NCBI GenBank assembly: GCA_038117225.1
Contig: JAYOFM010000008.1
Coordinates: 1 to 54,755 of the forward strand
Source: JAYOFM01 sp038117225
Lineage (GTDB): Bacteria > Pseudomonadota > Alphaproteobacteria > Rhodospirillales > Casp-alpha2
DNA length: 54,755 nucleotides
Direction: 5' to 3'
Part shown: positions 17,066 through 25,486 of the stretch, one piece after another
Position numbering within the stretch: position 1 is the stretch's first letter
Layout: each line of letters begins with the position of its first letter
The notes under the pieces: generated by a model
The model's input: the letters and a program-made list of their open reading frames with translations, nothing else
What the model was told of the DNA's origin: nothing
Database searches by the model: none
Position numbers and translations under genes: made by a program

Positions 17066-20000
17066 ATGCACGAGACGATCCTAACAGGTAGTAAAACAAA
17101 CTTTCCCCTGCCCGCGGACCCGGATACGGCGGCGCTGGGCTGGGAACGCCTGTGTGACCCAGGGGAAACCGGTGATTCAGCCGATTTCTTTGCCGCCTTG
17201 CGCTCGAAGGATGCCGTCCGGCGCGCCCTCGACGCGGTTCTCGGCAACAGCCCGTTTCTCAGCCACTGCGTCATCGCCGAACCGGATCAATTACGCCATC
17301 TCCTCGAACACGGTCCGGATTCGGCCTTCAATACCGCTCGCAAAACGCTTGACGAAACCCTCGCGGGTGGCGCTGGCGAGGCCGATGTAGCGCGCGCACT
17401 CCGCCTTGCCAAGCGCCGCGTCGCCCTTTGCATCGCCCTGGCTGATATATGGTCTCTTTGGGGGCTTGAGCAAGTGACCACGGCACTATCCGATTTCGCC
17501 GCCAGCGCCATTGCGCACGCCGCCCGTCACGCACTCGCCGAGGCGGCGACGGCCGGCACCTTTCGCCTCAAGAACGCGGATGATCCGGAACGGGATTCGG
17601 GATACGTCATCCTCGCGATGGGGAAACTCGGCGCCGGCGAGCTTAACTATTCCAGCGACATTGACCTGATTACCCTGTTCGACCGAGACAGCATCGACAC
17701 CGACGACGTCGACCGGTTGCAGAATCGCATCGTCCGCATGACCCGTACCATGGCCCGCCTGCTCGACGAACGAACCGTCGATGGCTACGTCTTTCGTACC
17801 GATCTCAGGCTACGTCCCGACCCCGCGTCGACGCCGCTGGCGTTATCCGTCGTCGCCGCGGAAACCTATTACGAGTCCGTCGGCCAGAACTGGGAACGGG
17901 CCGCCATGATCAAGGCCCGCGCCATCGCGGGTGACATCGCGGCGGGCGAGCGGTTCCTTACCCACCTGACCCCCTTCATCTGGCGCAAGAGCCTCGATTT
18001 CGCCGCCATCCAGGACATTCACTCGATCAAGCGCCAGATACATGCTCGTTCCAGCGGCCGGAGCGGATCGGGCATCCAGGCGCGCGGCCATAACATCAAG
18101 ACCGGTATCGGCGGAATCCGCGAAATCGAATTCTTCGTGCAGACACAACAATTAATCTGGGGCGGCCGCGAACCGACGCTCCGCACGCGCCCAACCCTGG
18201 AAACGCTCGATACTCTGGTCGCCAACGGCCACACGGCGGAGGCGCAGGCACGTGATCTGGCCGGCGCATACCGCTTCCTGCGCCGGGTCGAACATCGCCT
18301 GCAGATGATCGACGACGAACAAACCCAAACACTGCCGACCGACAATGCCGGTTTTCGACGGCTTGCGCTTTTTCTCGGCTATCAGGATCCCGAATCGTTC
18401 GAGTCCGAGTTGCTGGCGACACTAAAAACGGTGAGCGAGCATTACGCCTATCTCTACGGCGATGCGCCGTCGCTGGGGACAGATGCCGGCAACCTGATGT
18501 TCACCGGCATTGAGGCCGACCCGGAAACCTTGCAGACACTCGCCAGCCTGGGTTTCAAGGAACCGGCCACCGTCGAAGCGGCGGTGCGTGGCTGGCACCA
18601 CGGCCGCACGCGCGCCACGCGCAGCACCCGGGCACGGGAAATCCTTACCGAATTGATGCCGGTGCTGCTGAGCGCCCTCGGCCGTCAACCGGATGCCGCC
18701 GCCGCGTTCGCGCGTTTCGACGCGTTCGTCACTCACCTGCCCTCGGGCGTGCAATTGTTTTCGCTGTTTCAGGCGGCGCCGCAATTGCTTGATCTGGTCG
18801 CCGACATCATGGGTGAGGCGCCGCGTCTTGCGGAACAGCTGAGCCGCCGACCATCGATGCTGGACACCGTACTCGAACCCGACTTCATGCAGGCGCCGCC
18901 AAACCGCGACGAACTGCTGGCGGAACTGATGCAGGCATTAACAGGCGCCAGCTACCTGGAAGTCGCCCTCGACGCCGCCCGACGCTGGAATTACGATCGG
19001 CGTTTTCAGGTCGGCGTACAGGTGCTGCGCGGACGCATCCCGCCCGACGATGCGGCCGTCGCGCTGTCGAATATCGCCGACGTTGCCCTCGAAGTCCTCT
19101 ATCCTGTCGTCGAGGCGGAATTCCAGCAACAGCATGGCCAGATCGCCGGTGGCGAAATCGCCGTCCTGGCACTCGGCAAATTGGGCAGTCGCGAACTGAC
19201 CGCGACCTCGGATCTGGATCTGGTGTTCGTCTATCGGAACCCCGAAGGGGTCGAGGCGTCCGATGGCGCAAAGCCGCTGCCGCTGAGCACCTATCATAGC
19301 CGCCTCGCCGGACGTTTCATCACGGCGCTCAGCGCGCTCACCGCCGAAGGCACCATGTACGACATCGACATGCGCCTGCGCCCCAACGGCAAGGCGTCGA
19401 CGGCGGCGACGCCGTTCGATCTGTTTCATACCTATTACGCGGAAGAAGCCTGGACATGGGAGTACATGGCGTTATGCCGCGCGCGGGTCATCTTCGGCGC
19501 ACCGGCGCTCGTCGCGGACCTGCGTTCAGAAGTGGAGACCGCGTTGCGCATGAAGCGTGACCAGGACCGACTGCTGTTCGATGTCGCCAGCATGCGACGC
19601 CGTATGGATGGCGAACACCACACGGAATGCCCGTGGTCGCTGAAATACGTCCGCGGCGGCCTGGTCGATATTGATTTCATCGCCCAGTATCTGACCCTCG
19701 CCCACGGCCGGGATCAGCCGACACTGCTGGCCGGGAATACCCGCCGAGCTCTAGAGGCTGCCCGCGCGGCCGGGTTGCTTGATGACGACGATGGCGGCGT
19801 ACTTATCGAGGCGCACGACCTATGGCGCGCTCTGCAGGGATTGCTTGCCCTGACCCTCGACGGCGACATCAAGGTGGGCCAGGATGAGACGTTTCCCGAA
19901 GCCCTCAAGGAAGACCTGGCCCGCGACGGCCACGCGGAAAACTTTGAGCATTTGGCGGCCCGCGTCACCATGTTGGCGGCGCAAGTCCATGCGATCTACG

Positions 20001-20089
20001 CCCGCATCATCGATGACCCCGCCGCAGCCTTGCCGCCTATCGACCTAGCCACCGACCCCGAGGACATGAGCGGACATCTGCCGCCATGA
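17066..20089 (+). CDS. glnE: Glutamine synthetase adenylyltransferase/deadenylylase GlnE
   Basis: GlnE adenylylates and deadenylylates glutamine synthetase in response to PII proteins. The protein of about 1007 residues shows two nucleotidyltransferase domains. The N-terminal deadenylylase core has GKLGAGELNYSSDIDL near residue 190; the C-terminal adenylylase core has LGKLGSRELTATSDLDLVF near residue 705. Each is followed by a helical GlnD_UR-type region. I prefer the ATG at 17066 (MHETILTG) over the upstream in-frame TTG at 17051. Its stop overlaps the next start as ATGA. Confidence 0.97.
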   Translation: MHETILTGSKTNFPLPADPDTAALGWERLCDPGETGDSADFFAALRSKDAVRRALDAVLGNSPFLSHCVIAEPDQLRHLLEHGPDSAFNTARKTLDETLAGGAGEADVARALRLAKRRVALCIALADIWSLWGLEQVTTALSDFAASAIAHAARHALAEAATAGTFRLKNADDPERDSGYVILAMGKLGAGELNYSSDIDLITLFDRDSIDTDDVDRLQNRIVRMTRTMARLLDERTVDGYVFRTDLRLRPDPASTPLALSVVAAETYYESVGQNWERAAMIKARAIAGDIAAGERFLTHLTPFIWRKSLDFAAIQDIHSIKRQIHARSSGRSGSGIQARGHNIKTGIGGIREIEFFVQTQQLIWGGREPTLRTRPTLETLDTLVANGHTAEAQARDLAGAYRFLRRVEHRLQMIDDEQTQTLPTDNAGFRRLALFLGYQDPESFESELLATLKTVSEHYAYLYGDAPSLGTDAGNLMFTGIEADPETLQTLASLGFKEPATVEAAVRGWHHGRTRATRSTRAREILTELMPVLLSALGRQPDAAAAFARFDAFVTHLPSGVQLFSLFQAAPQLLDLVADIMGEAPRLAEQLSRRPSMLDTVLEPDFMQAPPNRDELLAELMQALTGASYLEVALDAARRWNYDRRFQVGVQVLRGRIPPDDAAVALSNIADVALEVLYPVVEAEFQQQHGQIAGGEIAVLALGKLGSRELTATSDLDLVFVYRNPEGVEASDGAKPLPLSTYHSRLAGRFITALSALTAEGTMYDIDMRLRPNGKASTAATPFDLFHTYYAEEAWTWEYMALCRARVIFGAPALVADLRSEVETALRMKRDQDRLLFDVASMRRRMDGEHHTECPWSLKYVRGGLVDIDFIAQYLTLAHGRDQPTLLAGNTRRALEAARAAGLLDDDDGGVLIEAHDLWRALQGLLALTLDGDIKVGQDETFPEALKEDLARDGHAENFEHLAARVTMLAAQVHAIYARIIDDPAAALPPIDLATDPEDMSGHLPP

Positions 20090-20592
20090 CACCGCTGGCG
20101 AATAACGAAACATTCCGCATCGCGGACGCCGCCGGTTTGGTCGGCCAGGAAATCGGCGTCAGCGACTGGCTGACCGTCGATCAGGAACGGGTGACGGCGT
20201 TCGGGCTGGCCACCAACCACGATCACTGGCTGCATCTGGACCCGCAACGAGCGGCCGCCGAAAGCCCATTCGGCGGTACTCTTGTGCAGGGTTTTCTGCT
20301 GACCGGCCTGATTTTGCATTTCATCGCCGATCTGGGATTGCGCCCGGCCGACGCCGGCTATGCGCTCAATTACGGCTTCGACCGGGTGCGCTATTTCACC
20401 CCGCTCGCGGTGGGTGATGGCGTGCGCGTGCGCGACCGGGTGAGCATGCTCGGCGTACGTGAAAAGACGCCGGGCCGCACCCTGATGACCACCGGCCACA
20501 TCATCGAAGCCGATCTCGCCGGCGGCCCCACCGCCGTCGCCAGCGCGGAATGGCTGACCCTTTGGATCATCGCGACCATCACGGAGGAATAA
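20086..20592 (+). CDS. MaoC-like (R)-hydratase/dehydratase
   Basis: This 168-residue protein has a single hot-dog (MaoC/NodN) domain. The hydratase motif is visible near residues 43-52 as NHDHWLHLDP followed by the FGGTLVQGF turn, which supplies the Asp/His catalytic pair in (R)-specific enoyl-CoA hydratases. The natural acyl substrate cannot be predicted. It overlaps glnE by 4 bases and is followed directly by the peroxiredoxin gene, with no spacer between TAA and ATG, so the three are probably co-transcribed. The functional link to GlnE is not obvious. Confidence 0.87.
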   Translation: MTPLANNETFRIADAAGLVGQEIGVSDWLTVDQERVTAFGLATNHDHWLHLDPQRAAAESPFGGTLVQGFLLTGLILHFIADLGLRPADAGYALNYGFDRVRYFTPLAVGDGVRVRDRVSMLGVREKTPGRTLMTTGHIIEADLAGGPTAVASAEWLTLWIIATITEE

Positions 20593-21057
20593 ATGACAAT
20601 CGGCATCGGCGACAAGGCGCCGGACTTCAAACTGCCAACGGACGGCGGCGGCGAACTGAACCTCAAGGACCTCAAGGGCTCGAAGGTCGTGCTCTATTTT
20701 TATCCGAAGGACATGACCCCGGGCTGCACCACCGAGGCGCAGAATTTCCGTGACCGGCTGAAGGACTTCTCTAACGCCGGCGCCGTCGTTGTCGGCGCGT
20801 CGAAGGACAGCGTCAAACGCCACGACAAATTCAAGGCCAAACACGACCTCAACTTCGCGCTGGTATCCGATGCCGACAGTGATCTGTGCGAACGCTATGG
20901 GGTTTGGGTACTGAAGAAACTCTACGGCAAGGAATACATGGGTATCGAACGCGCGACCTTTCTGATCGATGAGAAAGGCGTCGTCCGCGACGTCTGGCGC
21001 AAGGTTAAGGTGAATGGCCACGCCGACGCCGTTCTGGAGGCGGCGAAAGCACTTTAA
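20593..21057 (+). CDS. bcp: Thioredoxin-dependent peroxiredoxin, Bcp/PrxQ family
   Basis: This 154-residue AhpC/TSA-fold protein reduces hydroperoxides. The peroxidatic cysteine is C45 in the motif TPGCTTEA. The E. coli-type resolving cysteine five residues later is replaced by Gln50. Another cysteine, C99 (DLCERYGVW), lies in the helix position used as resolving residue by the PrxQ-beta subgroup, so an atypical two-Cys mechanism through C99 is likely. A strong Shine-Dalgarno (GGAGGAA) lies within the end of the preceding gene. It converges on the EamA transporter gene about 105 bases away. Confidence 0.93.
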   Translation: MTIGIGDKAPDFKLPTDGGGELNLKDLKGSKVVLYFYPKDMTPGCTTEAQNFRDRLKDFSNAGAVVVGASKDSVKRHDKFKAKHDLNFALVSDADSDLCERYGVWVLKKLYGKEYMGIERATFLIDEKGVVRDVWRKVKVNGHADAVLEAAKAL

Positions 21058-21162
21058 TTGAATTGGATTTCAAATTCACCCGCCAGGCCGCCAGACCATC
21101 GTCGATGCCGGCGCGGCCGAAGGTTCCCGTATGGCCGAACCTTCCCCGTCGGGACGTCCCCG

Positions 21163-22068
21163 TCAACGCACCTCGACGCTGCGTACCTGCTCGCGATAGA
21201 GGATATAAATTCCGCTGAGTGCGATGATGGCGGCACCGGCGAGGGTCCAGGCGTCGGGGATATCGCCGAAGAATGAATAGCCGAACAGCGAGGCCCACAG
21301 CAGGCTGGTATAGCCATACGGCGCCACCGCCGCCACCGGCGCGATGGTGATGGCGCGGATCAGGCATAAATGACCGACGCCACCGCAAATTCCCATACCG
21401 GCCATCAGCATCCAGTCGGTGGCATCCGGCGCCACCCACGCCGCCGGGGCCGCCAGTCCGGTGACGATGGCGCCGACGATGGCGGTGTACAGCGCTGTCG
21501 TCAGCGGATGGTCCCGTTTGGCCAGCCGCCGGGTGATGATCTGATAGAATGCGTTGCCCAGCGCCGCGCCGAGAATCAACACGGCCCCGCCTTCCATGAA
21601 ACCGGTGCCCGGGCGCACGATCAATAGCGCGCCGAGGAACCCGCAACCGACGCCGGCCCAGCGGCGCGGCCCCACGCGCTCGCCAAGCAGCGGCATCGAC
21701 AGCACCGTCACCAGGATCGGCCCCAGGAACATGATGGCACTGGCATCCGCCAGGGGCAGCGTGCGCACCCCCATGAAGAACAGCGAGGTTGTCACCAGCA
21801 GACTCAGCGAACGCATGGTCTGTGTGCGCGGACTCTTGGTGCGCCACGCCCAGGGCGCCATGAAACCGATCACCACGGCGGCAAACGCCGCGTGAAAGCC
21901 GAAGCGGACGGCGACGACTTGGGTTACGTCGTAGCGTTGCAACAAACCCTTCGCCAGAACGTCTAACGAGACGAAGAATAACGTCGTCACCAGCATCCAG
22001 ACGATGGCGCGCGGAATGTTCTCGGCCTTGGGTTCGCCGATCGGGTCGGTGGGGCGGGACAGGATCAT
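21163..22068 (-). CDS. EamA/DMT family membrane transporter
   Basis: This is an inner-membrane protein of about 301 residues with ten hydrophobic helices arranged as two EamA repeats. The first repeat runs from AIVWMLVTTLFFVSLDVL and the second from TALYTAIVGAIVTGLAAP. Members export or import small metabolites such as amino acids, and the substrate cannot be inferred. The start at 22068 (MILSRPTD) is preferred; the upstream ATG at 22125 would add 19 residues that do not look like part of the family. It lies downstream of the PAS_5 gene on the same strand. Confidence 0.88.
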   Translation of the reverse strand: MILSRPTDPIGEPKAENIPRAIVWMLVTTLFFVSLDVLAKGLLQRYDVTQVVAVRFGFHAAFAAVVIGFMAPWAWRTKSPRTQTMRSLSLLVTTSLFFMGVRTLPLADASAIMFLGPILVTVLSMPLLGERVGPRRWAGVGCGFLGALLIVRPGTGFMEGGAVLILGAALGNAFYQIITRRLAKRDHPLTTALYTAIVGAIVTGLAAPAAWVAPDATDWMLMAGMGICGGVGHLCLIRAITIAPVAAVAPYGYTSLLWASLFGYSFFGDIPDAWTLAGAAIIALSGIYILYREQVRSVEVR

Positions 22069-22206
22069 GAAAGAATTCTCGGCGAGTTGCGCGGCCAACG
22101 GGGCGGGCCCCATTTTCAACCTCACGGTACGCCGATCAGTAGCGGATTTTCGTTCCGCTGGCGACGCGATTTTCTTCCCTCGGCGACACCACTGCGGCTC
22201 GGGATT

Positions 22207-22695
22207 TCAAAACTTCCGCCACGACGCCATGGAGACGATATTGTCGACCTGCTCGCCACGATCGGACAGCGGCAAACGGAGCATCGTCTGATGGAATGGT
22301 AATCGGCGCGCTGACTCTTCCAGGGTAATCTCATCACGTGACGCCAGAGGTCGTTTCTCCTCGGCGACGGCGGAATATTCCAACAATGGGGTGTCGCCTC
22401 TAAGGCGGGGAGCCTGACCGAGACGCTGGCCGGTCAATTCGACACCCTTGTTCCTGACGTGCCCCGTTCCCCAGAACCGGAATTTGAAATCCAGCGGATC
22501 ACGAAGCACATCCATAACCACCACATTGGGAACGGCGGCCATGTCCAAGGCCATGAGATCGAATTCGCGCCACGCGGGCGCCCAGCGCTCGCCTCGCAAG
22601 CGATTCCAATAGGCTAGAAACCCGACCAATGCCGGGTCTTCGAGTGCCTCGATCGGAATCTCCGATGATATTCCTCGCGTTCGTCCATCGGTCAT
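22207..22695 (-). CDS. PAS_5-type PAS domain protein
   Basis: This protein of about 162 residues resembles the PAS_5 (PF07310) proteins common in Rhodospirillales. Visible features are the ALVGFLAYWNRLRGERWAPAWREFDLMAL start, the NVVVMDVLRDPLDFKFRFWGTGH beta strands, and the TMLRLPLSDRGEQVDNIVSMASW ending. These proteins consist of only a PAS fold and probably sense or bind an unknown ligand; no output domain is present. The ATG at 22695 (MTDGRTRG) is preferred over the one at 22731. It lies 63 bases after the unknown acidic protein gene. Confidence 0.8.
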   Translation of the reverse strand: MTDGRTRGISSEIPIEALEDPALVGFLAYWNRLRGERWAPAWREFDLMALDMAAVPNVVVMDVLRDPLDFKFRFWGTGHVRNKGVELTGQRLGQAPRLRGDTPLLEYSAVAEEKRPLASRDEITLEESARRLPFHQTMLRLPLSDRGEQVDNIVSMASWRKF

Positions 22696-22758
22696 TGGGC
22701 AACCTAACATTATCCGCCGAAAGAACGCCACGATACCCGCAAGCGGTTCGGACTTAAG

Positions 22759-23343
22759 CTAACGGTATCCCAACCCACGGGCGGCCGCGCCGAGATCGGC
22801 ACCATCGCCTTCGGCGTAACATATCCAGCAAGTGCAATAGACCGGACCGCCGAGTGGGCCCTGGGTAAACCTCAACGCCAACGCCGCCCCTGAATAGTGC
22901 AGTGCCAGGTAGGATCTGACGAAGACCCACCAATCGCCTTCCTCTCCCCGTTCGGGTTCTGCCGCATCGTCGTCGGTGCCGTCGTCGTCTTCACCCTCGC
23001 CGACGATGCCGTGTTCGGCGGCTTCCGCCTGCTCGATCTCGAAGCGCGGGACCTCGCCGGCGGCGGATCTGTCGGTAGCCCGGGCAAGGTAGTCGTAATG
23101 ACTAAAGGCGAATCGCATCCAGACATCGTAGTCAGGATAGGTTCCGTGGGTCGCCTCCTTGCCATCCAATTCCTCGATCATCACCAATGAGGATTCAAAA
23201 ACTGCCTCGCTCACGCTGGCCTCGGCCATGGCGTCGCGCTTCGCATTGATAAAATGGGTGAGCACGTATTCCAGCGCCGGCTTGGCCGGGAATCCCTCGG
23301 CGATCTTGAAATATCGAAATTCGATCGGCGGATGCAGGGGCAT
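22759..23343 (-). CDS. Uncharacterised 194-residue acidic protein with CxCxxC tail
   Basis: I do not recognise this protein. The start at 23343 (MPLHPPIEFRYF) is supported by an AAGGAGA ribosome-binding site seven bases upstream. It has an N-terminal helical part (ALEYVLTHFINAKRDAMAEASV), a strongly acidic central linker near residues 118-145 (EGEDDDGTDDDAAEPERGEEGD), and a tryptophan-rich C-terminal half (GDWWVFVRSYLALHYSG). Near the end is a CTCWIC cluster that could bind metal. No signal peptide or membrane helix is seen. It is divergent from the M81 peptidase with only 33 bases between starts. Confidence 0.65.
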   Translation of the reverse strand: MPLHPPIEFRYFKIAEGFPAKPALEYVLTHFINAKRDAMAEASVSEAVFESSLVMIEELDGKEATHGTYPDYDVWMRFAFSHYDYLARATDRSAAGEVPRFEIEQAEAAEHGIVGEGEDDDGTDDDAAEPERGEEGDWWVFVRSYLALHYSGAALALRFTQGPLGGPVYCTCWICYAEGDGADLGAAARGLGYR

Positions 23344-23376
23344 TGCAATCTCCTTGGCACCCGCCATCATACGCCA

Positions 23377-24843
23377 ATGCGGTTCGTCGTCGCCATGATG
23401 AAGCACGAAACCAACACCTTCTCGCCGGTGCCGACGGGGCTCGACCGCTTCGGGCCGAACGGACCCTACTATGGAGAGGACGCCATCGCCGCGTACGATG
23501 GCGGCAATCAGGGCATCGCCGCGTTCTATGACGCGGTGCGCGCGGAAGGCGCCGAGATGGTGGTCCCCATCGCGGCGACGGCGCTGCCCAGCGGCATCAT
23601 GACCGCCGACACCTATGAGCATATGGCGGGCCTGATCACCGACGCAGTGGCGGCCGGCTGCGACGGCGTGCTGCTCGATCTGCACGGCGCCATGGTCGCC
23701 GCCAACACCGACGACGGCGAGGGTGAATTGCTGGCGCGGATCCGCACCATCGCGCCCGACATGCCGATCGCCGTCTGCCTTGATCTGCACACCAATCTGA
23801 CCGAACGCATGGTCGCCAATTGCACCGCCATGGTCGGCTACAAGACCTATCCCCACATCGATAAATACGCCACCGGCAAACACGCGGCGCGCATCGCGCT
23901 CGCCGCCATTAAGGGCGAGGTCACGCCGGTGATGGTCTGGGGCAACCGGCCGATGCTGCCACACACGCTAAAAATGGGCACCGACGACGGTCCGATGAAG
24001 GATCTGGTCGACATGGCCGCCGCCGCGGAAACCGGACCCATCCTCGCCGCCACCGCGTTCGGTGGTTTTCCCATCGCCGATCTGGCCGAAGCCGGCTTGA
24101 GCGCCGTCGTCGTAGCCGATGGCGACCGGGCTGCGGCCGAGGCGGTACGCGAGGCCCTACTCGACGCCGGTTGGGAACGCCGCCGCGCCTTCGTTCACCA
24201 CCCGACCCCGCTGGCCGACGCGATTACCCGCGCCGCGGCCTTGGATGATGGCCCAGTGCTGCTGATCGATCACGCGGACAACGCCGCGTCGGGCGGCACT
24301 CAGGACACCATGGCCCTGGTTGCGGAAGCCATGCGCCAGGGCCTCAGTGATGTCGCCGTTGCCGTCATTGTCGATCCGGACGCCGTCGCGCGTATGATCG
24401 ACGCGGGGGTTGGCAACGACATCACCCTGGCGCTCGGTGGCAAGATCGACCTGCCCGGCATCGGTCTGGCGCCGACGCCGCTGGAAGTTACCGGCACGGT
24501 GCGTGTGATCAGCGACGGCGTCTATTGGGTCACTGGACCGATGAACACGGGCATGCGATCGGACATGGGTCGCACGGTGGTCCTCGATACCGGTGATTTT
24601 CAGTTCGTCGTCACCGAGCGCCACCAGGAACCCTGGGACCTGGGCGTCTTCCGCAGCGTCGGCATCGAACCGACTCGCAAGAAATACCTGGTGCTGAAAT
24701 CCCGCGTCCATTATCGCGCCGCCTTCATGCCCATCGCCAAACATGTGGTCGATTGCGACGGCGCCGGCGTGACCAGTTCCGATTACGAACTCTTCAAGTT
24801 CAAGAAACTGCGCCGCCCCATCTGGCCGCTCGACGATATCTGA
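23377..24843 (+). CDS. M81 family metallopeptidase (MlrC-like)
   Basis: This 488-residue protein belongs to the M81/DUF1485 family named after MlrC, which cleaves linearised microcystin. Family features are the start MRFVVAMMKHETNTFSP, the LLDLHGAMVAANTDDGEGELL segment near residue 107, the CLDLHTN motif, and the C-terminal MlrC_C domain from about residue 300 (VLLIDHADNAASGGTQDT). His and Asp residues in these motifs are probable zinc ligands. In most bacteria the natural substrate is unknown, and toxin degradation should not be assumed. The start was chosen for the conserved N-terminus. Confidence 0.88.
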   Translation: MRFVVAMMKHETNTFSPVPTGLDRFGPNGPYYGEDAIAAYDGGNQGIAAFYDAVRAEGAEMVVPIAATALPSGIMTADTYEHMAGLITDAVAAGCDGVLLDLHGAMVAANTDDGEGELLARIRTIAPDMPIAVCLDLHTNLTERMVANCTAMVGYKTYPHIDKYATGKHAARIALAAIKGEVTPVMVWGNRPMLPHTLKMGTDDGPMKDLVDMAAAAETGPILAATAFGGFPIADLAEAGLSAVVVADGDRAAAEAVREALLDAGWERRRAFVHHPTPLADAITRAAALDDGPVLLIDHADNAASGGTQDTMALVAEAMRQGLSDVAVAVIVDPDAVARMIDAGVGNDITLALGGKIDLPGIGLAPTPLEVTGTVRVISDGVYWVTGPMNTGMRSDMGRTVVLDTGDFQFVVTERHQEPWDLGVFRSVGIEPTRKKYLVLKSRVHYRAAFMPIAKHVVDCDGAGVTSSDYELFKFKKLRRPIWPLDDI

Positions 24844-24961
24844 CGGGTCGCGGCGAAAACGCGGTTCCGATTACCCTTTGTCACAATCGTGCGGCTTTTC
24901 CCGTGACACGGGTTTCGCTAGGCTCACGGTAACGATCGCAACTCCAGGGGGAACCAGCACC

Positions 24962-25483
24962 ATGGCCGACGATATTGATGCGACCGAAGACGACGACGGC
25001 GAGGGCGGTGACGACAAAAAGAAAAAGAGGAAGATCAGCAAGGGCAAGCTGATCGGCATCATCGTCGGCGGATTGGTCGCGGTTTCCGTTCTTGGCGGCG
25101 GCGTCGCCTATTTCGTCGGTGCCTTGGATGACCTTCTCGGCATTCAGCGTGAGCAGAAAACCGCGACCCTGTCGCTTGGCGAAGCGGTGATGCATGAACT
25201 GCCGCAGCTCAAGGCCGACCTTAAGACCGGGCTCTGCAAGGCGCCGTTCCTGCGCGCCACGTTGATAGTTCAGGTCGACGAATCGGATCTGAAGACGGTC
25301 AAGAAGAAACAGCTGCAAATCATGGATGCCATTACCGCGCATCTGCGCGATCAGGAACGCCAGGACGTGGTCGGCAAGAAGGGAACGGAAAAATTACGCT
25401 TTGAACTGGTCAACGTCATCAGCGCGCAAATCGCCCCGGCCCGCGCCCAGACCATTCTGTTCAAGGAATTCGTGCTGCAGTAG
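24962..25483 (+). CDS. fliL: FliL-like flagellar basal-body-associated protein
   Basis: This 173-residue protein has an acidic/basic cytoplasmic N-terminus (DDDGEGGDDKKKKRK), one membrane helix at about residues 33-57 and a periplasmic FliL domain ending in the typical TILFKEFVLQ. FliL associates with the stator ring and supports torque. The ATG at 24962 is preceded by an AGGGGG ribosome-binding site. No other flagellar gene lies in the window, so it is either an orphan copy or a FliL paralogue with another membrane role. It converges on prfB with 3 bases between stops. Confidence 0.85.
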   Translation: MADDIDATEDDDGEGGDDKKKKRKISKGKLIGIIVGGLVAVSVLGGGVAYFVGALDDLLGIQREQKTATLSLGEAVMHELPQLKADLKTGLCKAPFLRATLIVQVDESDLKTVKKKQLQIMDAITAHLRDQERQDVVGKKGTEKLRFELVNVISAQIAPARAQTILFKEFVLQ

Positions 25484-25486
25484 GGC

